Position numbers and translations under genes: made by a program
Notes under the pieces: model-generated
What the model was told of the DNA's origin: nothing
Seen by the model: only the letters and a program-made list of their open reading frames with translations
Database searches by the model: none
NCBI RefSeq assembly: GCF_030116705.1
Contig: NZ_JAOTIK010000001.1
Location: forward strand, 1,178,001-1,242,000
Direction: 5' to 3'
Length of the DNA stretch: 64,000 nt
Source: Streptomyces sp. ML-6
GTDB taxonomy: Bacteria > Actinomycetota > Actinomycetes > Streptomycetales > Streptomycetaceae
Shown here: piece after piece, positions 21,758 through 29,883 of the stretch
Layout of the letters: every line of letters starts with the position of its first letter
Position numbering within the stretch: position 1 is the stretch's first letter

Positions 21758-22287
21758 CAACCGCACCGCTGACCCGCCACGACCGCAGGATGCTGCGGCT
21801 CATGAACGACCGCCGGGCCCAGCCGCTGTACGCCACGGCCGCCCGCCGGCGCCTGGTCGTCACCGCGCACGTGGTGCTGACCGCGGCCATCGGCGGGCTC
21901 ATGACCCACCTCTACCTCGCGGAGGGGGAGCCGATCCGGGCCGTCGTCGTCATGGCGGTGCTGCTGCTGCCGTGGATGGTGGCGACAGGGGCGATCAACG
22001 CGGCCACCCGCGGTCTGCTCGAACTGCGCGAACGGGCGCTGGACGAGCGCCAGTCCGCCGAACGCGTCCGGGTGCAGGCCCGCGCCCACCGGGCGATGAC
22101 CCTTCTCCTGCTCGCGGCCGCGGCCGGCCTGTTGACCGCGGGCGCGATCGAGGGCCACGCCCCCACGGCGTACGCGGCGCCGGTGCTCATCGCGGTCCTC
22201 GTGGTGCACTGGCTGATGCCGTTGTGGGTGGCCGGCCTGATGGCCCAGGACGAACCGGCCGAGGACGACGACCCCGTGGCCCTCTGA
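21754..22287 (+). CDS. Membrane protein coupled to XRE regulator
   Basis: A 177-aa protein with a charged N-terminus (MTTAPLTRHDRRMLRLMNDR), four hydrophobic spans in two pairs, and between the pairs a cytoplasmic helix rich in charge (GLLELRERALDERQSAERVRVQARAH). The last 15 residues are acidic. Function unknown. Translationally coupled to the regulator by a 4-nt overlap. Confidence 0.82.
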
Positions 22288-22373
22288 CGGGTCCGCCGCA
22301 ACCGGCCGACGACCGAGCCTCCGATGCCTGATGGCTCGGAAGCGTCGGGCGGTCCGGCCGGGGAGGAACTACC

Positions 22374-22904
22374 GTGGGGCCCATGATCGTATGGCTCAAC
22401 GGCACCCACGGCGCGGGCAAGACGACGACCAGTGCACTCGTGCAGCAACTGATCCCGGACTCACGGGTGTTCGACGCCGAGAAGGTCGGCGAGACGCTCA
22501 TGGACATCACGCCGGGACTTCCCTGGACGGGCAACTTCCAGCACTGGCCGCCGTGGCGGCCGCTCGTCGTCGAGACCGCCCGCCACGTGCTCGACTACAC
22601 CGGCGGCACCCTGGTGATCCCCATGACCGTCCTGGTCGAGGAGTACTGGCGCGAGATCAGCGCGGGCCTCGCCCGGCACTCCGTCCCGGTGCGGCACTTC
22701 GTCCTCCATGCCGACCAGGAGACCCTCCGCGGGCGCATCGAGGGGGACACCGTCATGGGCCCCTCCGCCTTCCGGCTCGAACACCTCGATCCCTACGCCG
22801 AGGCGGCCCGCACCTGGCTGCACGAGGCGGCCGAGGTCGTCGACACCACGCACCTCACGCCCGAACAGGCCGCGCTGCGGATCGCCGAAGCGGTCAAGAG
22901 CTGA
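22374..22904 (+). CDS. TmrB-like P-loop ATP-binding protein
   Basis: A 176-aa nucleotide-binding protein with Walker A as WLNGTHGAGKTTTSALVQQL at the N-terminus and FDAEKVGETLMDITPG after it, as in TmrB-type kinases (tunicamycin resistance in Bacillus is one member). Further motifs: VIPMTVLVEEYWREI and FVLHADQETLRGRIE. The GTG at 22374 has GGAGG 7 nt upstream; an ATG three codons later (MIVWLNG) matches family N-termini, so the start is open. A resistance role should not be assumed from this resemblance. Confidence 0.85.
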   Translation: MGPMIVWLNGTHGAGKTTTSALVQQLIPDSRVFDAEKVGETLMDITPGLPWTGNFQHWPPWRPLVVETARHVLDYTGGTLVIPMTVLVEEYWREISAGLARHSVPVRHFVLHADQETLRGRIEGDTVMGPSAFRLEHLDPYAEAARTWLHEAAEVVDTTHLTPEQAALRIAEAVKS

Positions 22905-22926
22905 GCCGGGACGGGAGAACACGGAC

Positions 22927-23334
22927 GTGAGCCTTCACTACGAAGTGGTCTTCACCTGCTTCCTCCGGGACGGGACGCCCGAACCCGTCCTGGACGCACT
23001 GCGGTGGCACATGGGCGCGAGCGAGGACCGCCCGCCGCACCTCGACGCGGACGAGCACCCGTACCAACTGCTCGAACCGGATCCGGACAGCCGGCTGCCG
23101 GGCGGGGAGTTCGCGTCCCTGCGGTACCAGTCCCTCGGGGGCCAGGACGCCTGGGGCCTGTTCACCCGGAACCTCTGGATGGACGACGACCTCGGCGAAA
23201 TCACCACGGTCATGGACCTGTTGGCGCCCCACGTCGAAAACGCCGGATACGGCGGGTACCTGCGCGAGGAGTACGACACCGCGGTGTCGGTCCTCACCTT
23301 CGATGACGGGCCCCACGGCCCGGGGACGGGTTGA
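22927..23334 (+). CDS. Hypothetical protein, no recognised domain
   Basis: A 135-aa acidic protein beginning VSLHYEVVFTCFLRDGTPE, with two W-containing amphipathic stretches (LDALRWHMGASEDRPPHL and AWGLFTRNLWMDDDLGEI) and a conserved-looking GYGGYLREEYDTAVSVLTF. No signal peptide or membrane span. It starts 22 nt after the TmrB-like gene and is probably co-transcribed. I do not recognise a family with known function. Confidence 0.75.
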   Translation: MSLHYEVVFTCFLRDGTPEPVLDALRWHMGASEDRPPHLDADEHPYQLLEPDPDSRLPGGEFASLRYQSLGGQDAWGLFTRNLWMDDDLGEITTVMDLLAPHVENAGYGGYLREEYDTAVSVLTFDDGPHGPGTG

Positions 23335-23398
23335 CGGGGGGGCAGGCACCACCCGCGTACGCGCGGCGGGCTCCTCTTCGGGGACGGCGGTCCCCGGT

Positions 23399-24493
23399 TC
23401 ATGCCAGGGTGACGCGCATGCCGCCCTGGGCGAGGATGTCGAGGAGGACGGCGAACAGGTCGCAGGGCCGGCCCTCCGGCGTCAGGGTCCGGGACAGGTG
23501 CGCGCGTGCGGTCGCGGCGTCCCGCCAGAGCAGGGTCGCGGGGGCGGTGTAGCCGAAGGTGCCGCCCAGGCAGTCGTCGAGGGCGGGCAGGCAGCCGCCG
23601 AAGTAGCCGCCCGGCCCGTTCACCGCCTCGCCGAGCGCCAGGTAGAAGCCCGGTTCGTCGGTGATGTGCCGGCCGTCGAGTTCGTAGGCGTGACCGGTCG
23701 GCCGGTCACCGGCGGGGCGGTGGGCGGCCCGTTCCCGGACGAGGTCGTGCCAGGCCCAGCGGCGCCGGGTGTCCAGACCCGCCCAGGCGCCCGGGGCCTC
23801 CGGCGGTCCGGCGAGCCACCGCTCCCAGACCGGCCGGACGGCTTCGGGGGCGGGCTCGAAGAAGTACCCGTCGAGTTCCAGGTCGATCAGATCGCCTCCG
23901 CGGGAGGACGGGCGCCAGTCCGTGATCCTGGCCCAGAGCAGTCGTTCGGTGAGCGGCCGGCCCCCGTCATCCCGTATCTCCAAGGCGGCCTGCTCCAGGT
24001 CCAGCGCCCGCCGGGTGCCCTTCGCCAGTACCGCCCGCAGCCGGTCGTCCGGGGCGAGCCCCCGCAGGACGAACGGGGGTGCGGACCGTTGGCGCGGCAG
24101 GACGCGGGTGAACTCCCGGCAGGAGCCCAGCCAGCGATGCCCGTCGTGCACCCGGACGCGGCCCCGGTGCCCTTCGGGCGGGCCCTCGTAGTCGTCCGCG
24201 CCGGTGAGCAGGAGACCGTCCGCCCCGGGGAGCGGCCCCGGGCTCTCCGCGTCCTCCAGCAGCCAGGGCCCGGTCGTCCCGTCGTCCGGCACCAGCCATG
24301 TCCGGTTGCCGACCCAGCCCCGCACCCCGGCACCTTCCGGGGCCCAGCCGAACAGCTCGTACGTGCCCCGCCTCGGCTCCCCGAAGAACCCGTCCACCGC
24401 GTCGCACACGCCCCAGGCCCGGCCGTGCTCCGTCTCCGTCAGCGTGTACCGCCCGTGTCCGCGGCGGCCCTCGTTCTCCTGCACGGCGGCCAT
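23399..24493 (-). CDS. Protein with C-terminal barstar-like domain
   Basis: A 364-aa cytosolic protein. Residues ~268-355 resemble barstar, the barnase inhibitor: AYELDGRHITDEPGFYLALG, then GYFGGCLPALDDCLGG and ATLLWRDAATAR, including the Asp-rich helix that plugs the RNase active site in barstar. The preceding ~260 residues are of unknown function (YTLTETEHGRAWGVCDAVDGFF, WVGNRTWLVPDDG) and have a WG-rich repeated feel. No barnase/RNase toxin gene is adjacent. It could be an orphan immunity protein or use the fold for another task. Confidence 0.8.
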   Translation of the reverse strand: MAAVQENEGRRGHGRYTLTETEHGRAWGVCDAVDGFFGEPRRGTYELFGWAPEGAGVRGWVGNRTWLVPDDGTTGPWLLEDAESPGPLPGADGLLLTGADDYEGPPEGHRGRVRVHDGHRWLGSCREFTRVLPRQRSAPPFVLRGLAPDDRLRAVLAKGTRRALDLEQAALEIRDDGGRPLTERLLWARITDWRPSSRGGDLIDLELDGYFFEPAPEAVRPVWERWLAGPPEAPGAWAGLDTRRRWAWHDLVRERAAHRPAGDRPTGHAYELDGRHITDEPGFYLALGEAVNGPGGYFGGCLPALDDCLGGTFGYTAPATLLWRDAATARAHLSRTLTPEGRPCDLFAVLLDILAQGGMRVTLA

Positions 24494-24545
24494 CCTGCCC
24501 GAAGCACGCTCGCGCGGCGCACTCCTTTCCCGCGGGTGCCGGTGC

Positions 24546-26438
24546 TCAGCCCAGGGCCCGGTCGAGGTTGAAGGCCGCGCTGATCAGTGCGAGATGGGTG
24601 AACGCCTGCGGGAAGTTCCCCGTCTGTTCCCCGGTGCGGCCGATCTCCTCCGCGTACAGGCCGAGGTGGTTGGCGTACGTGAGCATCTTCTCGAACGCGA
24701 GCCGGGCCTCGTCGAGCCGGCCGGCCCGGGTCAGCGCCTCCACGTACCAGAACGAGCAGATCGAGAACGTGCCCTCGTCGCCGCTCAGGCCGTCCGGGCT
24801 GACCTGCGGGTCGTAGCGGTAGACCAGCGAGTCGGACACCAGGTCCTCCCCCAGCGCGTCCAGCGTGGCGAGCCACTTCGGGTCGGTGGGAGAGATGAAC
24901 TTCGCCAGCGGCATCATCAGCAGGGAGGCGTCGAGGACATGACCCCCCTCGTACTGGACGAAGGCGTTCCGTTCGGTGGACCAGCCGCGGTCCATGATCC
25001 GGCGGTAGATCGCGTCCCGGGCCCGCCCCCACCGCACGATGTCGACGGGCAGGCCGCGGTGCTGGGCCAGCCGCATGGCGCGTTCGACGGCCACCCAGCA
25101 CATCAGCCGCGAGTAGAGGTGGTTCTCGCCCGCGCCCCGGCTCTCCCAGATCCCCTGGTCGGGCTGGTCCCAGTGGTCGCACACCCAGTCGACCACCTCG
25201 CAGATGCTCTCCCAGTGCGCGCTGGAGATGGGCCGCCCCCACTTGTCGTAGAGGTAGAGGGCGTCGATCAGTGCTCCGTAGATGTCCAGCTGCAGCTGGC
25301 CGACGGCCCCGTTGCCGACGCGCACGGGGGCCGAGCCCCGGTAGCCCTCCAGATGGGTCAGCTCGCGTTCGGGCAGCTCACGGCGCCCGTCGATGCCGTA
25401 CATGATCTGCAGCGGGCCGACGCCGCAGCTCGCACCCGCCGGCCCTTCGTCCGTCGGCACCTCCAGTTGGACGTGCTCGGAGAGGAAACCCATGAACGCC
25501 TCGGCCTCCTCGGTGAAGCCGAGCCTGAGCAGCGCGTACACGCAGAACGCGGCGTCGCGGATCCACACGTAGCGGTAGTCCCAGTTGCGTTCGCCGCCGA
25601 TGCGTTCGGGCAGGCTGGTGGTCGGCGCGGCGATGATGGCGCCGGTCGGGGCGTAGGTGAGGAGCTTCAGGGTGAGGGCGGAGCGGTGCACCATCTCCCG
25701 CCAGCGGCCGCGGTAGCGCGACCGGGACAGCCACCGTCTCCAGTACCCGACGGTGGCGTTGAACTGCTGTTCCGCCTCGGACAGCGGGCAGAAGCGAGGA
25801 GCCACGTCGCCGCCGACCCGGTCCAGGGCGAAGACCGCGGACTCGCCCTCGTGCAGCTTGAACAACGACCACACGTCCGGTCCGGCGACCTCCAGGGGCG
25901 CGGTGGCCGTCAGGGCGAGGGTGAGCGCGGGCGTCTCGAAGACCGCCTGGCCGTGCCCGGCCCGTACGGTGTGCGGCCGGGCCCCGTACTCGAAGCGGGG
26001 TGCCACCCGGGCACGGAACGGCAGCGATCCGCGTACGCACACCACGCGGCGGATCAGCCGGTGCCGGCGGGCCTCGCGCGACTCGTCGACGACGGGCATG
26101 AAGTCCTGGATCTCGCCGACACCCTCCTCGGCGAAGAAGCGGGTGATCAGCACGTTGGTGTCGGGGAAGTAGAACTGCTTGGTGCGGGCGGGGACGTCGG
26201 CGGCCAGTTCGAAGGACCCGCCCCGGTCGGCGTCCAGGATCGAGGCGAAGACGCTGGGCGCGTCGAAGCGCGGACAGCAGTACCAGTCGATGGTGCCCCG
26301 GCTGTCCACCAGCGCCGCGCTGCGCAGGTCGCCGATCAGACCGTGCTCGGCCACGGGCGGGTAGCGGATGTCCTCGCCACCCGGAAAACCGCCGGGGACC
26401 TGCCGTTCCCCGGCCACCGCAGCGGGCTCCACCGTCAC
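24546..26438 (-). CDS. GH15-family glucoamylase/trehalase-type glycoside hydrolase
   Basis: A 630-aa cytosolic (alpha/alpha)6-barrel hydrolase. N-terminal stretch [20 protein letters not shown] then [20 protein letters not shown] is the hallmark of the actinobacterial group that includes acid trehalases. [20 protein letters not shown] and [20 protein letters not shown] carry the acidic catalytic-site residues. No signal peptide. Trehalose is the likeliest substrate for this actinobacterial subgroup, from family knowledge only. Monocistronic. Confidence 0.9.
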   Translation of the reverse strand: MTVEPAAVAGERQVPGGFPGGEDIRYPPVAEHGLIGDLRSAALVDSRGTIDWYCCPRFDAPSVFASILDADRGGSFELAADVPARTKQFYFPDTNVLITRFFAEEGVGEIQDFMPVVDESREARRHRLIRRVVCVRGSLPFRARVAPRFEYGARPHTVRAGHGQAVFETPALTLALTATAPLEVAGPDVWSLFKLHEGESAVFALDRVGGDVAPRFCPLSEAEQQFNATVGYWRRWLSRSRYRGRWREMVHRSALTLKLLTYAPTGAIIAAPTTSLPERIGGERNWDYRYVWIRDAAFCVYALLRLGFTEEAEAFMGFLSEHVQLEVPTDEGPAGASCGVGPLQIMYGIDGRRELPERELTHLEGYRGSAPVRVGNGAVGQLQLDIYGALIDALYLYDKWGRPISSAHWESICEVVDWVCDHWDQPDQGIWESRGAGENHLYSRLMCWVAVERAMRLAQHRGLPVDIVRWGRARDAIYRRIMDRGWSTERNAFVQYEGGHVLDASLLMMPLAKFISPTDPKWLATLDALGEDLVSDSLVYRYDPQVSPDGLSGDEGTFSICSFWYVEALTRAGRLDEARLAFEKMLTYANHLGLYAEEIGRTGEQTGNFPQAFTHLALISAAFNLDRALG

Positions 26439-26670
26439 GTCGGGCCTCCTCGGGCAGCCCCTCTACCAGGCTAGATCCTCCACCCGGATCGAGCCGGACG
26501 GAGAACCCCGGGCGGCGTTCCGGCCGGACGCCCGGCGAGACGGAAAGGGAGGGCGGGAGGGGGAACGGGAGGAGGCGGTGCGGCGGCGGTACGGTACGGG
26601 CGGCCGGGCCCTGCACCGCAAGGGGCTCCCGATTGTCGACACCGGGCCCGTCGATGTCAGGATGGTCCCC

Positions 26671-27168
26671 ATGACGAGCAAGGTTTACTTCGACATCACC
26701 ATCGACGAGAAGCCCGCCGGGCGGATCACCTTCAAGCTGTTCGACGACGTCGTCCCGAAGACGGCGGAGAACTTCCGGAAGCTGGCCACCGGCGAGGAGG
26801 GCTTCGGCTACAAGGGATCGTCCTTCCACCGCATCATCCCGGACTTCATGCTGCAGGGCGGCGACTTCACCCGCGGCGACGGCACGGGCGGCAAGAGCAT
26901 CTACGGCGCCAAGTTCGCCGACGAGAACTTCAAGCTCACGCACTCCAAGCCGGGTCTGCTGTCCATGGCCAACGCCGGCCCGGACTCCAACGGTTCGCAG
27001 TTCTTCATCACGACGATCGTGACGTCGTGGCTGGACGGCAAGCACGTGGTGTTCGGCGAGGTCGACAACCAGGAGAGCATGGACCTGGTCAAGAAGATCG
27101 AGGCCCTCGGTTCGCAGAGCGGCCGCCCCAAGGCGAAGATCACCATCGCGGACAGCGGCGTCCTCTGA
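26671..27168 (+). CDS. Cyclophilin-type peptidyl-prolyl cis-trans isomerase
   Basis: A 165-aa cytosolic cyclophilin; catalyses cis-trans isomerisation of Xaa-Pro bonds. Complete single domain: [20 protein letters not shown] with the active-site Arg and Phe, [20 protein letters not shown] and [12 protein letters not shown] with the cyclosporin-contact Trp. ATG at 26671 is preferred to one three codons upstream because family proteins start at this point. Followed by a good intrinsic terminator. Confidence 0.95.
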   Translation: MTSKVYFDITIDEKPAGRITFKLFDDVVPKTAENFRKLATGEEGFGYKGSSFHRIIPDFMLQGGDFTRGDGTGGKSIYGAKFADENFKLTHSKPGLLSMANAGPDSNGSQFFITTIVTSWLDGKHVVFGEVDNQESMDLVKKIEALGSQSGRPKAKITIADSGVL

Positions 27169-27198
27169 TCCGCACACCGAACCGCTGAAACGCAGCGC

Positions 27199-27223
27199 GC
27201 CCCCGACGGTCTCCGTCGGGGGC
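27199..27223 (+). terminator. Intrinsic terminator of the cyclophilin gene
   Basis: GCCCCCGACGG (27199-27209), loop TCT, perfect complement 27213-27223, then TTGCTGTTTT. One of the few hairpins in the window with a T-rich tail on the coding strand. Confidence 0.85.
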
Positions 27224-27269
27224 TTGCTGTTTTCCCGGGAGAGCCCGGCGAAGGAATCCATCGAGGGAC

Positions 27270-27315
27270 TGTCAACTGAAGGTTGACACCCAAGCACTGT
27301 CAACCTACGGTTGAC
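27270..27315 (+). promoter_or_regulatory. Promoter carrying two inverted repeats, candidate autoregulatory operators
   Basis: Repeat 1 is TGTCAAC-TGAAG-GTTGACA (27270-27288). Repeat 2 is GTCAACC-TAC-GGTTGAC (27299-27315). Centres are 28 bp apart. TTGACA of repeat 1 (27283-27288) is a consensus -35 and TACGGT of repeat 2 (27306-27311) is a -10 with a 17-nt spacer; the ATG at 27318 lies where transcription should start. A protein bound to both sites would cover the whole promoter. Confidence 0.8.
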
Positions 27316-27317
27316 GC

Positions 27318-28058
27318 ATGGAGAATCCCGTACGCATGAGCAACCCCGTACGCCTCGACGACCTGATCGAGGCCATCAAGAAGGTGCACACCGACGCCCT
27401 CGACCAGCTCGCCGACGCCGTCATCGCCGCGGACCACCTCGGCGACGTGGCCGACCACCTGATCGGGCACTTCGTGGACCAGGCCCGGCGCTCCGGCGCC
27501 TCCTGGACCGAGATCGGCAAGAGCATGGGGGTGACCAGGCAGGCGGCCCAGAAGCGGTTCGTCGCCAAGGACCCGGGCGAGGTCTCGGCCCTCGACCCCA
27601 GCCAGGGCTTCAGCCGCTTCACCCCGCGGGCCCGCAACGTGGTGATGGCCGCGCAGAACGAGGCCCGCGCAGCACGCCACGACGAGATCCGCACCGAGCA
27701 CCTCGTCCTGGGGCTGCTCAGCGAGCTGGAGGGGCTGGCCGGCGTGTTCATCAAGGCCCAGGGCGTCACGGCCGAGGACATCCGCCGGGCCGCGACCGAG
27801 GCGCTGCCCGGCCCGGCCGAGGAGGTCCCCGACCTCATCCCGTACGACGCCGGGGCCCGCAAGGCGCTGGAGCTGACGTTCCGGGAGGCCCTGCGGATGG
27901 GCCACAACTTCATCGGGACCGAGCACATCCTGCTGGCCCTGCTGGAGCAGGAGGCCGGCGAGGGCGTCCTGACCGGTCTCGGTATCGACAAGGCGACCGC
28001 CGAGACGGCCATCACCGAGGCCCTCGCCGTCGTCTCCGTCTCCCCCAAGGAGGAGTGA
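27318..28058 (+). CDS. HTH plus double Clp-N domain protein, probable autoregulator
   Basis: A 246-aa protein with two parts. Residues ~10-85 form a helical domain with an HTH-like segment GASWTEIGKSMGVTRQAAQKRF. Residues ~95-240 carry two Clp-N repeats: RARNVVMAAQNEARAARHDEIRTEHLVLGLL (quoted only as landmarks) and a second around residues 180-240 with NFIGTEHILLALLEQEAG. Clp-N repeats in ClpC/ClpA bind adaptors or phosphoarginine-tagged proteins, but there is no AAA+ ATPase domain here. With the palindromic promoter immediately upstream, a role as a DNA-binding regulator that senses a protein-quality signal is plausible but unproven. Confidence 0.85.
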   Translation: MENPVRMSNPVRLDDLIEAIKKVHTDALDQLADAVIAADHLGDVADHLIGHFVDQARRSGASWTEIGKSMGVTRQAAQKRFVAKDPGEVSALDPSQGFSRFTPRARNVVMAAQNEARAARHDEIRTEHLVLGLLSELEGLAGVFIKAQGVTAEDIRRAATEALPGPAEEVPDLIPYDAGARKALELTFREALRMGHNFIGTEHILLALLEQEAGEGVLTGLGIDKATAETAITEALAVVSVSPKEE

Positions 28059-28165
28059 GTCCGCGCAAGTGAGGAGCGGGCCCGCAGGCCCCGGTCGGTG
28101 GCCGCGTGCGATCCCGCGCCCCGGGCGTGCCGGTGACCCGGCGCGTCCGGGGCCTCTCGCCCCGA

Positions 28166-28501
28166 TCATGCCGGGCTCGCGCGCCCCTTGCCCGTCACGG
28201 CGATTTCCGGCCAGTACGCGGCGACCGACGCGTCGAGATCCAGCAGGCCCCGGTCGGCGAGGACGGGGGCGCACGGCGCGGCCGGGCCCTTGGTCGTGGA
28301 CCGGACGTTGACCAGCGTCTCCCGTTCCCGGGGGCGGGTACGGGCACCGTCGGGCCGGCCGCCCCGGAGGTCGGCCACGGGCTCCCCGGCGATCAGTACG
28401 GTGAGGGCCGCGCCCAGCTCCCCGCGCTCCCGGAAATTTTCCTCGAACGCGGCGCGCACCGCGGAAAAACGGTCGTCGCACCGGCCGTAAATCCGTGGCA
28501 C
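28166..28501 (-). pseudogene. Truncated beta-lactamase-fold serine hydrolase
   Basis: From a GTG at 28501 the frame gives 111 residues matching the N-terminus of EstB/class C-type esterases: FSAVRAAFEENFRERGELGA, then VRSTTKGPAAPCAPVLADRG with the S-x-x-K catalytic pair, then LLDLDASVAAYWPEIAVTGK. It then ends in GRASPA and a stop where homologues continue for about 270 residues with the Tyr-x-Asn motif. The remainder is not found up to the Clp-N gene, so this is most likely a decaying 5' fragment. Confidence 0.7.
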
Positions 28502-28637
28502 GGCGGCCCCTCCCGCCCGGACGGCACCCCTCGGATGCGTCGAACACACGCCGGACGCCACCCTTCGGAGGCGCCGACCACGCAACGTACCGCCCGGCCG
28601 GAACGGCGGAGAACCCTTGCCCGGCGGGGCCGGACGG

Positions 28638-29213
28638 TCAGCGGGTTCCCGCTTCGAGCCGTAGGCTCCAGCGGCCCGGCACACCGGTGAGCGTGACCGT
28701 GGAGAGCGGTCCGACGTCCACGCTCCAGTACGTCGCGGGCGGGGCCTTGAGCGCGTAGACGAGCGCGGCCCGGACCACCGCGGGTTCGGCGACGGCGACG
28801 ATGGCGCCGTCGCACGCGGGCCGGGTGTCCAGCCAGCCCCCTATCCGCGAGATGAACGCGAGCAGCGGTTCCCCGCCATGCGGGGCGGAGCGCGGGTCGG
28901 CGAGCCAGGCGTCGACCGCCGCCGGTTCGCACGCCGTGATGTCGGCGAGGGTGTACCCGCGCCAGCGGCCCATGTCGCAGTCGCGCAGGGCCGGCTGGAC
29001 GAGCGGGGCGAAGCCGAGCGCCTCCCCGGTGGCCCGGCTGCGCGGGGTGGGCGAGCAGTAGCGCAACTCGGCGGCGCCCAGGGGCATCAGGGCGTGCGCG
29101 GCGAGTTGGACCTCGTGCCAGCCGGCCTGGTCGAGCGGCCGGTCGTCGTCGAAACGTTCGGCGAGCAGCGCGGAGCCACGCGCCGCCACCACGAGCGAGA
29201 CTCGAGAAGTCAT
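28638..29213 (-). CDS. Histidine-phosphatase-like protein lacking the RHG motif
   Basis: A 191-aa protein with the layout of the phosphoglycerate-mutase-like family: DDRPLDQAGWHEVQLAAHAL, then YCSPTPRSRATGEALGF and a C-terminal AIVAVAEPAVVRAALVYAL. The catalytic N-terminal RHG is replaced by VAARGS and the second-half His (normally G-H-x-G) is replaced by AEP. Both catalytic histidines therefore appear absent, so phosphatase activity is doubtful. ATG at 29213 (MTSRVSLVVAARG) is chosen because the upstream extension is not family-like. Confidence 0.78.
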   Translation of the reverse strand: MTSRVSLVVAARGSALLAERFDDDRPLDQAGWHEVQLAAHALMPLGAAELRYCSPTPRSRATGEALGFAPLVQPALRDCDMGRWRGYTLADITACEPAAVDAWLADPRSAPHGGEPLLAFISRIGGWLDTRPACDGAIVAVAEPAVVRAALVYALKAPPATYWSVDVGPLSTVTLTGVPGRWSLRLEAGTR

Positions 29214-29516
29214 GGCCGTGATCGTGGGGCCGAACGTCCTTTCGGTCAAGAGGGTCTACGCGGGTCAACCTGCGCCCGGCCGCCGCTCCACCCCGGCCCC
29301 CACACCCTTCCCGATGGCTTGAAGTCGACTGATCCACAGGCGAGTTGGGCCCAACGGGGCGGGCCGGGACTCCGGAACAACCGGTTCCTTCCCCCGGTGG
29401 TTCCCCGCCCGCCCCGCGTCCGGCCGGTACCGGGGCCACCGCCTCCACCGGGCGAAGTGCCCCTTCGGACATAGACTTGTCGACATGGACCGCCACCCGT
29501 GAGGAGGTCAGTCACG

Positions 29517-29729
29517 ATGGAGGCACATGCGGGCGACCGGCTGCTGACACACGGCAGGACCGTGGGGCAGCACGACAGGGTCGCAGAGATCATCGAAGTG
29601 CTCGGGGCCGGGGGCACTCCCCCGTACCGCGTCCGCTTCGAGGACGGACACGAGCACCTGATTTCACCCGGCCCCGACAGCGTCGTACAGCACGCCGACC
29701 CCCGGAAGCAGGCCCGTAGGGCTCCGTAG
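29517..29729 (+). CDS. DUF1918 small protein
   Basis: A 70-aa protein of the actinobacterial DUF1918 type: MEAHAGDRLLTHGRTVGQHD, then IIEVLGAGGTPPYRVRFEDG and HEHLISPGPDSVV. The fold is expected to be a small SH3-like barrel; function unknown. GAGGAGGT lies 9 nt before the ATG. The preceding 300 nt (29214-29516) contain no gene; TAGACT at 29472-29477 may be its -10. A large hairpin follows. Confidence 0.88.
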   Translation: MEAHAGDRLLTHGRTVGQHDRVAEIIEVLGAGGTPPYRVRFEDGHEHLISPGPDSVVQHADPRKQARRAP

Positions 29730-29767
29730 CGGCCTCCGGCGGCCCGGCGCTGTTCTTCTTCACCCCG

Positions 29768-29818
29768 GGGTGCCGTGGCCGGGCGGCCGGGAAACCGGCC
29801 GGCCCGGCCACGGCACCC
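29768..29818. terminator. Long bidirectional terminator hairpin
   Basis: A 23-nt left arm starting GGGTGCCGTGGCCGGGC (29768-29790), loop GAAA, and complement 29795-29818 with one bulged base. It sits between convergent DUF1918 and glycosidase genes. Confidence 0.85.
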
Positions 29819-29883
29819 GTCACGCCCACCCCGCCGGCACCAGGGCGGGGCGGGCGCTTCCGTCCGGGCCGGGGCGGCGGGGC

